Positions 45,884 through 55,828 of a DNA stretch of 64,000 nucleotides are shown here, piece after piece; positions within the stretch are counted from its first letter, which is position 1; each line of letters opens with the position of its first letter. A model generated the notes under the pieces. The model searched no databases. It was given only the letters and a program-made list of their open reading frames with translations, and had not been told where the DNA came from. The stretch lies in contig JACCXN010000057.1 of the NCBI GenBank assembly GCA_013696965.1, positions 1 through 64,000 on the forward strand, in the 5' to 3' direction. A program made the translations under genes and the position numbers. Origin of the DNA: Bacteroidota bacterium (lineage in GTDB: Bacteria; Bacteroidota; Bacteroidia; JACCXN01).

Positions 45884-48325
45884 ATGAACGAGTTCGATAA
45901 TATATTTCATTTTACAAATATGATAGAAGAAGATGCAGAATATATCCCTTTATTAAGTTCGGAGGATGAAGAGCAGATGAATTCGGAAGAAACTCCAGAA
46001 ACACTTCCTATACTTCCCCTGAGAAACACCGTTTTGTTTCCTGGAGTGGTAATACCTATAACTGTTGCAAGAGATAAATCAATTAAATTGATTAAGGATG
46101 CATATAAAGGCGATAGAACCATAGGAGTTGTATCGCAAAAAGACGACACAGTTGAGAATCCATTATTTGAAGATTTAAATTCTGTTGGAACCATTGCAAA
46201 AATCATTAAAACTTTACGGATGCCCGATGGTAGTACTACTGCTATTATCCAGGGCAAAAAAAGATTTTTTTTGCAAGAATCCATACAAACTGATCCTTAT
46301 TTAAAAGCTAAGGTTTCACCTTTTGAAAAAAAGCTTCCCATTCCTAAAGATAAAGAGTTTACTGCCCTTTTCGCCACATTAAAAGATACTGCTTTACAAA
46401 TAATAAAGCAATCACCTCATATTCCTTCTGATGCAGGTTTTGCACTCAAAAATATTGACAGTCCTTCTTTTTTGATCAATTTCATTTCCTCTAATATGAA
46501 TGCAATTGTTGCCAATAAGCAAAAAATGCTTGAGGTAGTTGATTTGAGAGAAAGGGCAACAATGGTGCTGAAGTATCTTACTGATGAATTGCAAATGCTT
46601 GAATTAAAAAATCAAATACAGTCTAAGGTAAAAGTTGATATTGATAAGCAACAAAGGGAATATTTTCTTCATCAACAAATTAAAACTATCCAGGAAGAAT
46701 TAGGAGGCAACGGACTTGATGAGGAAATAGATGAAATGCGCAAGATTGCTTCCAAAAAGAAGTGGAGTAAGGAAGTTGCACTAACCTTTAATAAAGAAAT
46801 TGATAAGCTCCAAAGAATGAATCCTGCTTCTGCAGAATATTCTGTTCAGATCAATTACCTTGAAACTTTACTTGATTTACCCTGGAATGAATTTACTAAG
46901 GATAAATTCGATTTGAAAAGAGCAAAAAAAATACTTGATCAGGATCATTATGGCCTGGAAAAAGTGAAGGAAAGAATTCTTGAATACCTTGCTGTTTTGA
47001 AATTAAAAGGAGATATGAAATCTCCTATTTTGTGTTTTTATGGTCCTCCTGGAGTGGGTAAAACTTCGCTGGGAAAATCAATTGCTAAAGCACTTGGAAG
47101 AAAATATTTGCGCATGTCACTTGGAGGACTTAGGGATGAGGCTGAAATAAGAGGGCATAGGAAAACATACATTGGCGCTATGCCCGGGAGGATAATTCAA
47201 AATCTAAAAAAAGTAAAAACTTCCAATCCTGTTTTCGTTCTTGATGAAGTAGATAAAGTAGGAAGAGATTCTCATTCCGATCCTTCCTCTGCCTTGCTAG
47301 AGGTGTTGGATCCTGAACAAAACAATAATTTTCATGATAATTTTTTAGAACTGGATTATGACTTATCCAGGATAATGTTTATTGCAACTGCAAATTCACT
47401 ATCATCTATTCAGCCTGCCCTGCGCGACAGAATGGAAATTATCGAAATTTCAGGTTATTCAACGGAAGAAAAAATTGAAATTGCAAAAAAACACCTTCTC
47501 CCTAAACAACTCGAGGAGCATGGTCTTAAAAAAGGTGACCTTGTATTGAGCCTCAACAATTTACAGTTACTTATTGAAGATTATACTGCAGAATCTGGAG
47601 TTAGGTTACTGGATAAGGTAATTGCCAAAGTAGTGAGAAACATAGCAAAACATGTTGCTATGGGTGAGAAACCAGCCAATAAGCTAACTGAACTACAACT
47701 TAAAAAAATATTAGGCCCTGCTCACTCAAAGGATAAATATGCAGGTAATGATGTAGCAGGGGTTGTTACAGGCCTTGCCTGGACATCAGTTGGTGGCGAT
47801 ATTTTGTTTATTGAAACCAGTTTAAGCAAAGGAAAAGGGAAGCTAACCCTTACAGGAAACCTGGGTGATGTTATGAAGGAATCAGCAATTATTGCTTTGG
47901 AATATTTAAAATCACATGCTGCTAAAATCGGTATAAACCAGGATGTGTTTGATAAATGGAATGTTCACATTCACGTTCCTGAAGGAGCTACCCCTAAAGA
48001 TGGTCCTTCTGCTGGAATTACTATGTTAACTGCATTGGCTTCTGCTTTTACACAAAGAAAAGTAAAGAAAAATTTAGCTATGACAGGTGAAATAACCCTC
48101 AGAGGAATTGTTTTGCCCGTAGGTGGAATAAAAGAAAAAATTCTTGCGGCAAAAAGAGCTGGAATTAAAGAAATAATTCTCTCAGAAGCAAATAAAAAAG
48201 ATATAGAAGAAATTAATCCGAATTACCTTACTGGATTGAAATTTATTTATGTAAAAGAAATGATTGAAGTTGTTCAAAAATCCTTACTTAAAGAAAAAGT
48301 AAGAGATGCAGTTTTGATTGAATAG
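45884..48325 (+). CDS. lon: ATP-dependent protease La (Lon)
   Basis: About 813 residues from the ATG at 45884 (a TTG lies three codons earlier). The N-terminal substrate domain (LPILPLRNTVLFPGVV) is followed by the AAA module with GPPGVGKTSLGKS (about residue 390) and the C-terminal protease domain. The catalytic Ser is in PKDGPSAGITM and the Lys in GGIKEKILAAKRAGI. It degrades misfolded and regulatory proteins in the cytoplasm. The upstream gap has no clear heat-shock element that I can point to. It ends a single-gene unit. Confidence 0.97.
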   Translation: MNEFDNIFHFTNMIEEDAEYIPLLSSEDEEQMNSEETPETLPILPLRNTVLFPGVVIPITVARDKSIKLIKDAYKGDRTIGVVSQKDDTVENPLFEDLNSVGTIAKIIKTLRMPDGSTTAIIQGKKRFFLQESIQTDPYLKAKVSPFEKKLPIPKDKEFTALFATLKDTALQIIKQSPHIPSDAGFALKNIDSPSFLINFISSNMNAIVANKQKMLEVVDLRERATMVLKYLTDELQMLELKNQIQSKVKVDIDKQQREYFLHQQIKTIQEELGGNGLDEEIDEMRKIASKKKWSKEVALTFNKEIDKLQRMNPASAEYSVQINYLETLLDLPWNEFTKDKFDLKRAKKILDQDHYGLEKVKERILEYLAVLKLKGDMKSPILCFYGPPGVGKTSLGKSIAKALGRKYLRMSLGGLRDEAEIRGHRKTYIGAMPGRIIQNLKKVKTSNPVFVLDEVDKVGRDSHSDPSSALLEVLDPEQNNNFHDNFLELDYDLSRIMFIATANSLSSIQPALRDRMEIIEISGYSTEEKIEIAKKHLLPKQLEEHGLKKGDLVLSLNNLQLLIEDYTAESGVRLLDKVIAKVVRNIAKHVAMGEKPANKLTELQLKKILGPAHSKDKYAGNDVAGVVTGLAWTSVGGDILFIETSLSKGKGKLTLTGNLGDVMKESAIIALEYLKSHAAKIGINQDVFDKWNVHIHVPEGATPKDGPSAGITMLTALASAFTQRKVKKNLAMTGEITLRGIVLPVGGIKEKILAAKRAGIKEIILSEANKKDIEEINPNYLTGLKFIYVKEMIEVVQKSLLKEKVRDAVLIE

Positions 48326-48496
48326 TTATTGTTCCATTACAGGTATTATTTCAAATCAATATAAAACAACCTTAACACTTAAATTATCCTGCATGGAAAT
48401 AGGTATAACCTATTATTCTGAAATAATTTTCCATTTGAAATTGTTAAATTTCAGATATTTATTTAATTTCACTGAATACTAACCTCAAAAAACACC

Positions 48497-48916
48497 ATGA
48501 AAACTAGCTTTCAATTTTTTATAATAACTTCATTAATCATTGCAGGATTCATGAGTAATACAGCTTTTTCTCAAGAATTACGTAATTCAAGTGGAAGTAA
48601 AACAGGAAAAATAGAATCAGATGGAACTGTTCGTAATGACAGTGGTTCTAAAATAGGCAAAATCGATTCAGATGGCTCTATTCGTAATTCAAGTGGGAGC
48701 AAAATAGGAAAATTAGATTCTGATGGAACTATACGTAATGGAAGTGGTAGTAAAATTGGCAAATTGGATTCAGACGGGACTGTTCGTAATGATAGCGGAT
48801 CAAAAATAGGATCCATTGAATCAGATGGTACACTTAGAAACGCAAGTGGCAGCAAAATTGGAAGTGCAGGAGGTGTGAAAAAAGAATGGGCAGCAGTTAC
48901 CTTCTTCTTTTATTAA
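48497..48916 (+). CDS. 5-fold beta-flower repeat protein, exported
   Basis: 139 residues with a signal peptide (cleavage near residue 26, AFSQ). The rest is five and a half copies of a 17-residue unit, RNxSGSKIGKIxSDGTx, each starting with Arg-Asn. This is the pattern of the Bacteroidota 5-fold beta-flower family, in which each copy makes one small beta-hairpin of a pentameric-like fold. The tail VKKEWAAVTFFFY leaves the repeat. Function is not known. It is flanked by a long 17-bp hairpin downstream and stands alone. Confidence 0.85.
   Translation: MKTSFQFFIITSLIIAGFMSNTAFSQELRNSSGSKTGKIESDGTVRNDSGSKIGKIDSDGSIRNSSGSKIGKLDSDGTIRNGSGSKIGKLDSDGTVRNDSGSKIGSIESDGTLRNASGSKIGSAGGVKKEWAAVTFFFY
48581..48877 (+). 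repeat. 51-bp tandem coding repeats
   Basis: Units start at 48581, 48632, 48683, 48734 and 48785, with a partial sixth at 48836. Each encodes 17 residues. The copies differ mostly at synonymous or conservative positions, so they are held in frame by selection, not freshly duplicated. Confidence 0.85.
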
Positions 48917-48973
48917 TACTAAATTATTTTTTTTGTTTAAACGATTATTTGTCTAAAACATTAATCCATTATT

Positions 48974-49045
48974 GCCATTAAATGTGCAAAACAGCTGTTC
49001 CCACTTAATTTTGAGAATTAGAGTTTGCACATTTGATGGCTTTTT
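48974..49045 (+). terminator. long 17-bp hairpin terminator
   Basis: GCCATTAAATGTGCAAA (48974-48990) pairs with TTTGCACATTTGATGGC (49024-49040), with one G-U, around a 33-base loop; TTTTTC follows. It is the likely terminator of the beta-flower gene. The loop is longer than usual. Confidence 0.6.
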
Positions 49046-49273
49046 CTTTTCCTCCTATTCACTATCCTGAATCATTTTACCAGAGTCTAAAGCAATAATT
49101 AAGATTATAATAAAAAGGAATGAAATAAATTATAAATCTATAATTATATTCCATAGAAAGGTTTAGTGCAGCTTAAGTTTTAATTTAGATGTAATTCTGC
49201 CTTGTTTTTTTAAATCCACAAGTGTTATTTAAGTTTTGAAAACAATATTCAAAGTGAATAAAAAATAGAAAAA
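49046..49273. other. intergenic remainder after the beta-flower gene
   Basis: The gap from 48917 to 49273 holds only the long hairpin described above. After it the sequence is AT-rich without a recognisable promoter pair or gene. Confidence 0.4.
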
Positions 49274-50074
49274 TTGAAAATACAAACATTACAAAATAGC
49301 GAAATAGGTTTACTAAAGGGCCTACAACCAGATGGATGGCAAGATATAATTCCAATTTTTGATTTTTATACCCAGACAGATTTTTGTTTTCCAGTGAAGG
49401 TAACTATAAACAATAAAATTGTAGGTATAGGAGCAGGCATTGTTCATAATAATATTGCTTGGTTGGGGCATATTATTGTTCATTCAGATAATAGAAACAA
49501 GGGTATTGGAAAACTAATAACCCAATCTTTGATTGAGCTTATGAAAACAAAGCACTGTGAACCAATTTATTTAATAGCCACTGACCTTGGCGCTTCTTTA
49601 TATGAAAGAATTGGTTTTGAAACAGAAACTGAATATATGTTTTTTAAGGATATTAATAAGAAACCAAATTGGCTGGTATCAAAAAATATCAAACCAATTA
49701 CCAAGGATTTTCATGAACAAATTTACTTTATAGACAAAATAAATTCAGGGGAAGACAGGATTTTTCATATTCAGAAATACTTTTCCAGGGGCTTTGTATA
49801 TCTTCATGAAAAGGTTGTTGAAGGTTACTATTTGCCAACTTTTGGAGAAGGTTTAATTATTGCAAATAGACCCACTGCAGGACTTGAACTTATGAAAATG
49901 CGATTATTAACAAAAGATAATGCTGCTTTCCCAATTGATAATTTAAATGCAATTGAATTCATGCATCAGCATAATTACCAGGAATTTAAGAGAGCGAAAA
50001 GGATGAGATTTGGGTCCAAACAAAATTGGTTCCCTGAAAATATTTACAATAGGATTGCTGGAAATCTTGGTTAA
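49274..50074 (+). CDS. GNAT family N-acetyltransferase
   Basis: 266 residues from a TTG start. The GNAT core is in the first half: GHIIVHSDNRNKGIGKLITQSLIELM carries the acetyl-CoA-binding R/Q-x-x-G-x-G/A pattern, and LGASLYERIGFETETEYMFF is motif B. The second half (about 130-266) has a related fold fragment of uncertain function (GEDRIFHIQKYFSRGFVYLHEKV). The acceptor is unknown. It stands alone. Confidence 0.85.
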   Translation: MKIQTLQNSEIGLLKGLQPDGWQDIIPIFDFYTQTDFCFPVKVTINNKIVGIGAGIVHNNIAWLGHIIVHSDNRNKGIGKLITQSLIELMKTKHCEPIYLIATDLGASLYERIGFETETEYMFFKDINKKPNWLVSKNIKPITKDFHEQIYFIDKINSGEDRIFHIQKYFSRGFVYLHEKVVEGYYLPTFGEGLIIANRPTAGLELMKMRLLTKDNAAFPIDNLNAIEFMHQHNYQEFKRAKRMRFGSKQNWFPENIYNRIAGNLG

Positions 50075-50111
50075 TTATTAATGTTAAACCTTAGCCAGTG
50101 ATTTTCATTAA

Positions 50112-50561
50112 TTAATGTACATCTATTAAATGTATATCAAAAATCAATACACTTGAAGCAGGTATTCCATTTCTTGCCTGATTACCATACCCTAATGCTG
50201 ATGGTATTAGCAATCTGCCTTTGCCTCCTTTTCTGAAATATGGAACTCCCTCTGTCCATCCCAATATTACCTGGCTTAGATTGAATTTTATTCCTGAGGA
50301 ATTACTTTGATCAAACACTTTTTCATCAACAAAATATCCTTTATATGCTACTGTAACAGTTGAAGAAGAACTAGGAGAGATTCCTGTACCAATGGAATCA
50401 ATTATGTAATAAAGTCCACTTTCTGTTTTTGTAGCATTTAAACTGTTTTTTTCCAAATAAGCAATTATTTTTTCATCATCCACTTGAGCTTGTGTTTTTA
50501 CATTCTTTTTGCAGGCGCAAAAAACAAAAAGGGTCAAAAGAAGAAGTATTATCCGGGCCAT
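50112..50561 (-). CDS. FKBP-type peptidyl-prolyl isomerase lipoprotein
   Basis: 149 residues. A signal peptide ends in a lipobox (VFCAC). After a short helical linker the FKBP domain has VTVAYKGYFVDEKVFDQS, VILGWTEGVPYFRKGGKGRLLIPSALGYG and SVLIFDIHLIDV, the conserved active-site pattern. It isomerises X-Pro bonds in envelope proteins. A TATATTTG box lies about 30 bases upstream. A single-gene unit. Confidence 0.93.
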   Translation of the reverse strand: MARIILLLLTLFVFCACKKNVKTQAQVDDEKIIAYLEKNSLNATKTESGLYYIIDSIGTGISPSSSSTVTVAYKGYFVDEKVFDQSNSSGIKFNLSQVILGWTEGVPYFRKGGKGRLLIPSALGYGNQARNGIPASSVLIFDIHLIDVH

Positions 50562-50587
50562 GGGTTGATTTTTAATCTGTAATATTG

Positions 50588-50595
50588 CAAATATA
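50588..50595 (-). promoter_or_regulatory. candidate -7 box (TATATTTG)
   Basis: On the minus strand, TATATTTGCAA lies about 27 bases before the FKBP start and matches TAnnTTTG. The -33 element is not obvious. Confidence 0.45.
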
Positions 50596-50732
50596 GTTTT
50601 TTACAAATTATCCTAACATTCAGATGGTACTATTTATAACAGTATATCAATTAATTTGCAGTTATTATTGAATTTAATTCGCGAGTTGAATAATATACAA
50701 AGGGAATAAAAGTAGATTTTGTCTGAGTTCCT

Positions 50733-51551
50733 TTAATTATTGTTTTTATTGGAAAGTATAAGCAAACTGTCTGTTTTTTCTATGTATTCTTTTTCATAAT
50801 AAAAAATAGCGCGGCAATGTTCCCCATTTATTTTCCATAATTCTTTTGGTTCAACTGCATCTTCAAATAATTGTTCACTCATTGACATTAAACAAACCTG
50901 ATCTTCATAACTATGTATTATTAATTTCTGCATATTTTTTATTTCCTTTATTGCTTCAAGAGCGCTATAGGGTGCACGAACAAGCAATTTTGCGAGTGGT
51001 TTAATCTTATCTGGAACAAATCTTATTGCAATATTTTTATGCGAAGAAAAGGCTCCTTCAATTATTAGGACATCAATTTTATCCTGGTTTCTTTTGGCTA
51101 TTTCTACGGCTAAATTCCCTCCCATTGAATGGCCCATAAGTACTATTTTCAAATTTTCAGTTTTGTTGTTATTTACTAAATAATCCAAAAACAATTGACT
51201 GTCCTTTAATAAATTCTTGTGCGAAGGTTTTCCTTCAGATTTACCATATCCCTCATAGTCAAAGAGCAGAACATTGTAGCCGTGATCTGCAAATGGTTTA
51301 ACCCTGTGGATCCAGGTACTAACATTGCCGCCATTGCCATGAAGAAATATGATATTAGCCTTTGCAATCCTTTTAGATGGCCTTAATATTATTCCGTGGA
51401 GTTTTTTATTTTTATGGTTTGTTATTTCTACCTCCTCATAATTTATTCCTTGAATTTCAACATAAGGAGTACTTGTAAAATAAAAGAAATGATTGAAAGA
51501 GCATGATGAGAGAACAAAGCACCCAATTATTATCAAAAGTATTTTTTTCAT
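50733..51551 (-). CDS. alpha/beta hydrolase lipoprotein
   Basis: About 272 residues from the ATG at 51551, which puts the lipobox (VLSSC) at the right distance; an earlier start at 51575 is in frame but only adds a leader. The fold shows FLHGNGGNVSTW (oxyanion region), the nucleophile elbow MGHSMGGNL with Ser, and a late His in NGEHCRAIFYY. It hydrolyses an ester or amide at the cell envelope. The substrate cannot be read from sequence. No partner gene is next to it. Confidence 0.85.
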   Translation of the reverse strand: MKKILLIIIGCFVLSSCSFNHFFYFTSTPYVEIQGINYEEVEITNHKNKKLHGIILRPSKRIAKANIIFLHGNGGNVSTWIHRVKPFADHGYNVLLFDYEGYGKSEGKPSHKNLLKDSQLFLDYLVNNNKTENLKIVLMGHSMGGNLAVEIAKRNQDKIDVLIIEGAFSSHKNIAIRFVPDKIKPLAKLLVRAPYSALEAIKEIKNMQKLIIHSYEDQVCLMSMSEQLFEDAVEPKELWKINGEHCRAIFYYEKEYIEKTDSLLILSNKNNN

Positions 51552-52011
51552 AACATTACCGATCTCGTTTACCAAATCAATTCACTTTATATGCCAAGCA
51601 GAATATTTTAAATAATATATAGTGATTGCAGAATCCTCAAAAACATTAAAAATGAATGGTTCGCCTGTACTATGAATTAATAAACAATAGAGAATATACT
51701 GGATTTATTAAATCAGTTTAATTAGGAATGATACTAAGTATAGAAATTAATGGATATATTGTGGATTCGTTTTCTCAAATAACTTATTGTATTCAACATT
51801 TAGTTAAATTTTTCTTGATGTAAACACAATTTTCATTGATTTTTACATATTAATCAAATGGAAATGAACGTTGTTCTTGTTTTGAATGAATAAAAAATCT
51901 ATTTTAGCCCCTTTTTTAAATTCAAAAACTAAAGTATGAGGTAGTTAAGCCAATAAGATTACTTCGTTTTTTATATTATTCAACAGTACATAAAAGAGAT
52001 AATAATTTCCA
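51552..52011. other. 460-base intergenic region before the pigment cluster
   Basis: The region separates two divergent transcription units. TTG (51877-51879), a 20-base spacer and TATTTTAG (51900-51907) is a one-mismatch match to the Bacteroidota promoter and could serve the ammonia-lyase gene, with a leader of about 100 bases. TTGATT/AATCAA (51836-51857) is a short inverted repeat upstream of it. No gene is visible. Confidence 0.4.
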
Positions 52012-53556
52012 ATGATTTCTATAGGTGAACAACAACTGACTATAAGCGATATTTATGCTATTCTTTTTGAAGAACAAAAGATTAAATTGTCGGAAAAAGC
52101 ATTAAAAAAAGTCAATGAGAGTTATTTGTTTTTAAACGAATTTTCAAAAGGGAAGCTTATTTACGGCATAAACACTGGTTTTGGGCCTATGGCTCAATAT
52201 AAAATAGCCGACAAGGATTTAAGACAATTACAATATAATCTTATTCGTAGTCACTGCTCTGGTTCTGGAAATTTATTATCTGATGATGATTTAAAATCCA
52301 CCATGATTGTTCGCCTTGTTTCATTAATGCGTGGATATTCAGGAGTAAATAAGGAATTGGTAGAGCTGCTTCGTGAGCTAATAAACAAAGGAATTTTACC
52401 CTGTATATATGAACATGGTGGGGTAGGAGCAAGTGGGGATTTGGTACAACTTGCGCATTTAGCACTTACATTAATTGGGGAGGGAGAAGTAGTATACAAT
52501 GGGAAAGTTTCTGATGCTGCAAGCGTATACAAAAAAGAAAAGCTTAAACCACTTACAATTCATAAAAGAGAGGGTATAGCGGTTCTTAATGGAACTTCTG
52601 CTATGTCTGGAATTGGTGCGATAAATTTAATATATGCCAGAAAATTACTGAATTGGTCAGTTGCCTTTTCAACCATTATAAATGAAATTGTTGAAGCCTT
52701 TGATGATCATTTTTCAACAGAACTGAATGGGGTAAAGCATCATGTTGGCCAACAAAAAGTGGCTGCGGCAATGCGTAAGATTGTTGGAAAGAGTAAATTA
52801 ATTAAAAAACGATCTGATACTTTATATCAAAGTAAAAATATAGAACAGCAGGATATTGTAAAGGAAAAAGTGCAGGAGTATTATTCCCTTAGATGCGTAC
52901 CTCAAATACTCGGACCTGTTTATGATTCAATTGTTTATGCCGAACAAGTGGTAATGAATGAGGTTAATTCTGTAAATGACAACCCCATAATTGATTGTGA
53001 AAATCAGGATGTTTTTCATGGAGGAAATTTTCATGGTGATTATGTTGCCCTTGAAATGGATAAATTAAAGATTGCTGTTACAAAACTTGCGATGCTTTCC
53101 GAACGCCAGTTAAATTACTTGCTTAATGATAAACTCAATCAAAAACTACCTCCATTTCTTAATCTTGGTAAACTTGGTTTAAATTATGGTATACAAGGCA
53201 TGCAGTTTACTGCAACATCTACCACTGCAGAGTGTCAAACACTTTCTATGCCTGCATATATTCACAGTATCCCTAATAATAATGACAACCAGGATGTTGT
53301 AAGCATGGGTACCAATGCAGCTTTAATTACCAGGAAGGTAATAGAAAACACTTTTGAGGTTCTTTCCATACACGCTATTGCTGTTGTTCAGGCTGTAGAT
53401 GGATTAGAATGTTCCAACCGACTTTCCCCTTTTTCAAAGAAAATCTACAATGAAATAAGAAAAATATGCCCTGTAATTCTTGAAGACAGACCAATGTACA
53501 AGGACATTAAAAAAGTCAGGGAGTATTTGAAAAAGGAAAAAATCAATATAGTATAA
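52012..53556 (+). CDS. tyrosine ammonia-lyase (aromatic amino acid lyase family)
   Basis: 514 residues, full length for the HAL/PAL/TAL family. The cofactor-forming triad is Ala140-Ser141-Gly142 in HGGVGASGDL. Other family blocks are INTGFGPMAQYKI, QYNLIRSHCSGSG, NDNPIID and IPNNNDNQDVVSMGTN. From memory, the sequence resembles Flavobacterium tyrosine ammonia-lyase much more than histidine ammonia-lyase. It would deaminate tyrosine to 4-coumarate, the starter of the aryl polyene. It opens the cluster, and the ketoreductase follows after 16 bases. Histidine as substrate cannot be fully excluded. Confidence 0.85.
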   Translation: MISIGEQQLTISDIYAILFEEQKIKLSEKALKKVNESYLFLNEFSKGKLIYGINTGFGPMAQYKIADKDLRQLQYNLIRSHCSGSGNLLSDDDLKSTMIVRLVSLMRGYSGVNKELVELLRELINKGILPCIYEHGGVGASGDLVQLAHLALTLIGEGEVVYNGKVSDAASVYKKEKLKPLTIHKREGIAVLNGTSAMSGIGAINLIYARKLLNWSVAFSTIINEIVEAFDDHFSTELNGVKHHVGQQKVAAAMRKIVGKSKLIKKRSDTLYQSKNIEQQDIVKEKVQEYYSLRCVPQILGPVYDSIVYAEQVVMNEVNSVNDNPIIDCENQDVFHGGNFHGDYVALEMDKLKIAVTKLAMLSERQLNYLLNDKLNQKLPPFLNLGKLGLNYGIQGMQFTATSTTAECQTLSMPAYIHSIPNNNDNQDVVSMGTNAALITRKVIENTFEVLSIHAIAVVQAVDGLECSNRLSPFSKKIYNEIRKICPVILEDRPMYKDIKKVREYLKKEKINIV

Positions 53557-53572
53557 ATTCAAATTTACAAAA

Positions 53573-54301
53573 GTGAAATACGCATTAGTTACAGGAGGAT
53601 CAAGAGGAATAGGCAGGGCAGTATGTATAAGACTTGCTCAAATGCAATTCAATATTTTATTGAATTATAAAAGCAACGACACCGAGGCTGAAAAAACAAA
53701 ACAAATGATTGAGTCACAAGGTGTGGTGTGCGAACTGCTGAAATTTGATGTTTCCAGTAAGCAACAAGCAGATGATGTGCTTGCAGGATGGATTGAAAAC
53801 AATAAGGATAAGATTATTGAAGTTCTTGTTAACAATGCTGGAGTAAGAGAAGATAATTTACTGATGTGGATGACAGAAGCTCAGTGGAAGAATGTGATTT
53901 CTACCAGCCTTGACTCATTTTTTTATGTTACAAGACATGTGGTAAATCAAATGCTCGTGAAAAAATATGGCAGAATAATTAATATGGTCTCGCTTTCCGG
54001 ATTAAAAGGATTGCCAGGACAAACAAATTATTCAGCTGCTAAAGCAGGTTTAATTGGGGCTACCAAAGCCCTTGCACAAGAAGTGGCCAGAAGGGGAGTT
54101 ACTGTAAATGCACTTGCACCAGGTTTTATTGAAACTGAAATGACTGCAGATCTGGATGAAAAACAGTTATCAGCCTTGGTTCCTATGAAAAGATTTGGTA
54201 AGGCTGAGGAAGTAGCAGAGGCAGTTGCCTTTTTCGCATCTCCTGGTTCATCCTACATTACAGGTGAGGTATTAAATATTAATGGTGGCCTTTATTCATA
54301 A
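53573..54301 (+). CDS. 3-oxoacyl-ACP reductase (FabG-like)
   Basis: 242 residues from a GTG start. A short-chain dehydrogenase with TGGSRGIGRAV (NADPH-binding, residues 8-18), NNAGVREDN, the catalytic Ser in MVSLSGLKG and Tyr-Lys in NYSAAKAG. It reduces the beta-keto group formed by the cluster ketosynthases during polyene assembly. It lies between the ammonia-lyase and the first ketosynthase in one operon. Confidence 0.92.
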   Translation: MKYALVTGGSRGIGRAVCIRLAQMQFNILLNYKSNDTEAEKTKQMIESQGVVCELLKFDVSSKQQADDVLAGWIENNKDKIIEVLVNNAGVREDNLLMWMTEAQWKNVISTSLDSFFYVTRHVVNQMLVKKYGRIINMVSLSGLKGLPGQTNYSAAKAGLIGATKALAQEVARRGVTVNALAPGFIETEMTADLDEKQLSALVPMKRFGKAEEVAEAVAFFASPGSSYITGEVLNINGGLYS

Positions 54302-54340
54302 TTAATTTAAACAAGAGATAAAAAAGTAAATTTAATTGTC

Positions 54341-55567
54341 ATGAAAAGAGTAGTGATAACAGGTATGGGAATATATTCCTGCATCGGAAAAGATATGGAG
54401 CAGGTAAGAGATTCCTTATTTAATGGAAAATCTGGGATTATACTTGATCAATCCAGAAAGGAATTTGGTTATCGTTCAGGACTTACTGGCCTTGTTGAAA
54501 GGCCTCCTCTAAAGGGAGTATTGGACAGAAGAGCCAGGATAATGTTACCAGAACAAGGAGAATTTGCATATATAGCTACCTTGGAGGCATTAAAAAACGC
54601 AGGTTTAGATCAAACATATCTTGATGAGAATGAGGTTGGAATCATTTATGGGAATGATAGTTCCGCAAAGCCTGTTATGGAAGCCATTGATATAATACGG
54701 GAAAAAAAAGACACTATGCTTGTTGGTAGTGGTTCTGTTTTTCAAACGATGAATTCAACCGTAACAATGAATCTTTCTACAATATTCAGGCTTAGGGGGA
54801 TTAATTACACTATTAGCGCTGCTTGCGCAAGCGGCTCTCATGCCATTGGTACGGGTTATAATTTTATTCGTACAGGCCAGCAGGATATGATTGTTTGTGG
54901 GGGTGCTCAGGAAGTAAATATTTATTCAATGGGAAATTTTGATGCCCTGTCTGCTTTTTCCATAAGAGAACATGAACCTACAAAAGCTTCTCGTCCTTTT
55001 GATAGAGCAAGAGATGGTTTAGTTCCTAGCGGAGGTGCTGCTACTGTTATTTTGGAAAGCCTTGAATCGGCTCTTAAAAGAGGGGCAAACATATTAGGAG
55101 AAGTAATAGGCTATGGATTTTCATCTAATGGCGGGCATATTTCCAATCCTACTGTAGATGGGCCTGTGAAAGCTTTGGCAATGTCCATGAAGGATTCTGG
55201 TATTACTGCTGATCAAATAGATTATATTAATGCCCATGCAACATCAACCCCTGTGGGTGATTCGAGTGAAGCAAAAGCAATTGATGCAGTATTTAATCAA
55301 TCAAGACCTCCAGTAAGTTCTACAAAATCAATGACCGGGCATGAATGCTGGATGGCAGGGGCAAGCGAAATTGTTTACTCAATGATTATGATGAAAGAAG
55401 GTTTCATTGCTCCTAATATCAATTTTGAAAATCCTGATGAAGATTCTGCGCGTTTAAATATTATTGATAAAACTTTGGATAAAAATATTAATGTATTTTT
55501 GTCCAATTCGTTCGGATTTGGCGGGACAAACTCCTCGCTTATTATTAAAAAATGGGAAAAGATATAA
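54341..55567 (+). CDS. beta-ketoacyl-ACP synthase (FabF/FabB-like), first of two
   Basis: 408 residues of the thiolase fold. The catalytic triad is complete: Cys162 (SAACASGSHA), His299 (NAHATSTPVGD) and His334 (MTGHECWMAG). It condenses malonyl-ACP with the growing chain. It starts 39 bases after the ketoreductase gene and ends 3 bases before the ACP gene. It is not a chain-length factor, because the active-site Cys is present. Confidence 0.92.
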   Translation: MKRVVITGMGIYSCIGKDMEQVRDSLFNGKSGIILDQSRKEFGYRSGLTGLVERPPLKGVLDRRARIMLPEQGEFAYIATLEALKNAGLDQTYLDENEVGIIYGNDSSAKPVMEAIDIIREKKDTMLVGSGSVFQTMNSTVTMNLSTIFRLRGINYTISAACASGSHAIGTGYNFIRTGQQDMIVCGGAQEVNIYSMGNFDALSAFSIREHEPTKASRPFDRARDGLVPSGGAATVILESLESALKRGANILGEVIGYGFSSNGGHISNPTVDGPVKALAMSMKDSGITADQIDYINAHATSTPVGDSSEAKAIDAVFNQSRPPVSSTKSMTGHECWMAGASEIVYSMIMMKEGFIAPNINFENPDEDSARLNIIDKTLDKNINVFLSNSFGFGGTNSSLIIKKWEKI

Positions 55568-55570
55568 AAA

Positions 55571-55828
55571 ATGGAAAAAAAAGAAATCATAGAAAAAATC
55601 AATAGTTTTTTGGTTGAAGAATTTGAAGTAGAGTATGAAAAAATTAGTCCAGAGGCAAACTTACGGGAGACCCTTGAACTGGATAGCCTGGATTATATCG
55701 ATTTAGTTGTTGTTATTGAAAGTAACTTTGGATTTAAAGTACAAGCAGAAGATTTTACAGGCATTCAGACCTTTGAAAATTTCTACGATTATGTGTTATC
55801 CAAAGTTGAGCAAAAAGAATCAATATAA
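55571..55828 (+). CDS. acyl carrier protein
   Basis: 85 residues, acidic and helical. Ser39 in LDSLDYID is the phosphopantetheine attachment site. It carries the aryl polyene intermediates of the cluster. Its stop overlaps the start of the acyltransferase gene by one base (55828), so the two are translationally coupled. No dedicated phosphopantetheinyl transferase lies in the window. Confidence 0.93.
   Translation: MEKKEIIEKINSFLVEEFEVEYEKISPEANLRETLELDSLDYIDLVVVIESNFGFKVQAEDFTGIQTFENFYDYVLSKVEQKESI

Noticed and set aside
48581-48877. Regular 51-bp repeats that look like a CRISPR array
   Set aside because: The units are contiguous without spacers, lie in frame within one signal-peptide protein, and encode a conserved 17-residue motif.
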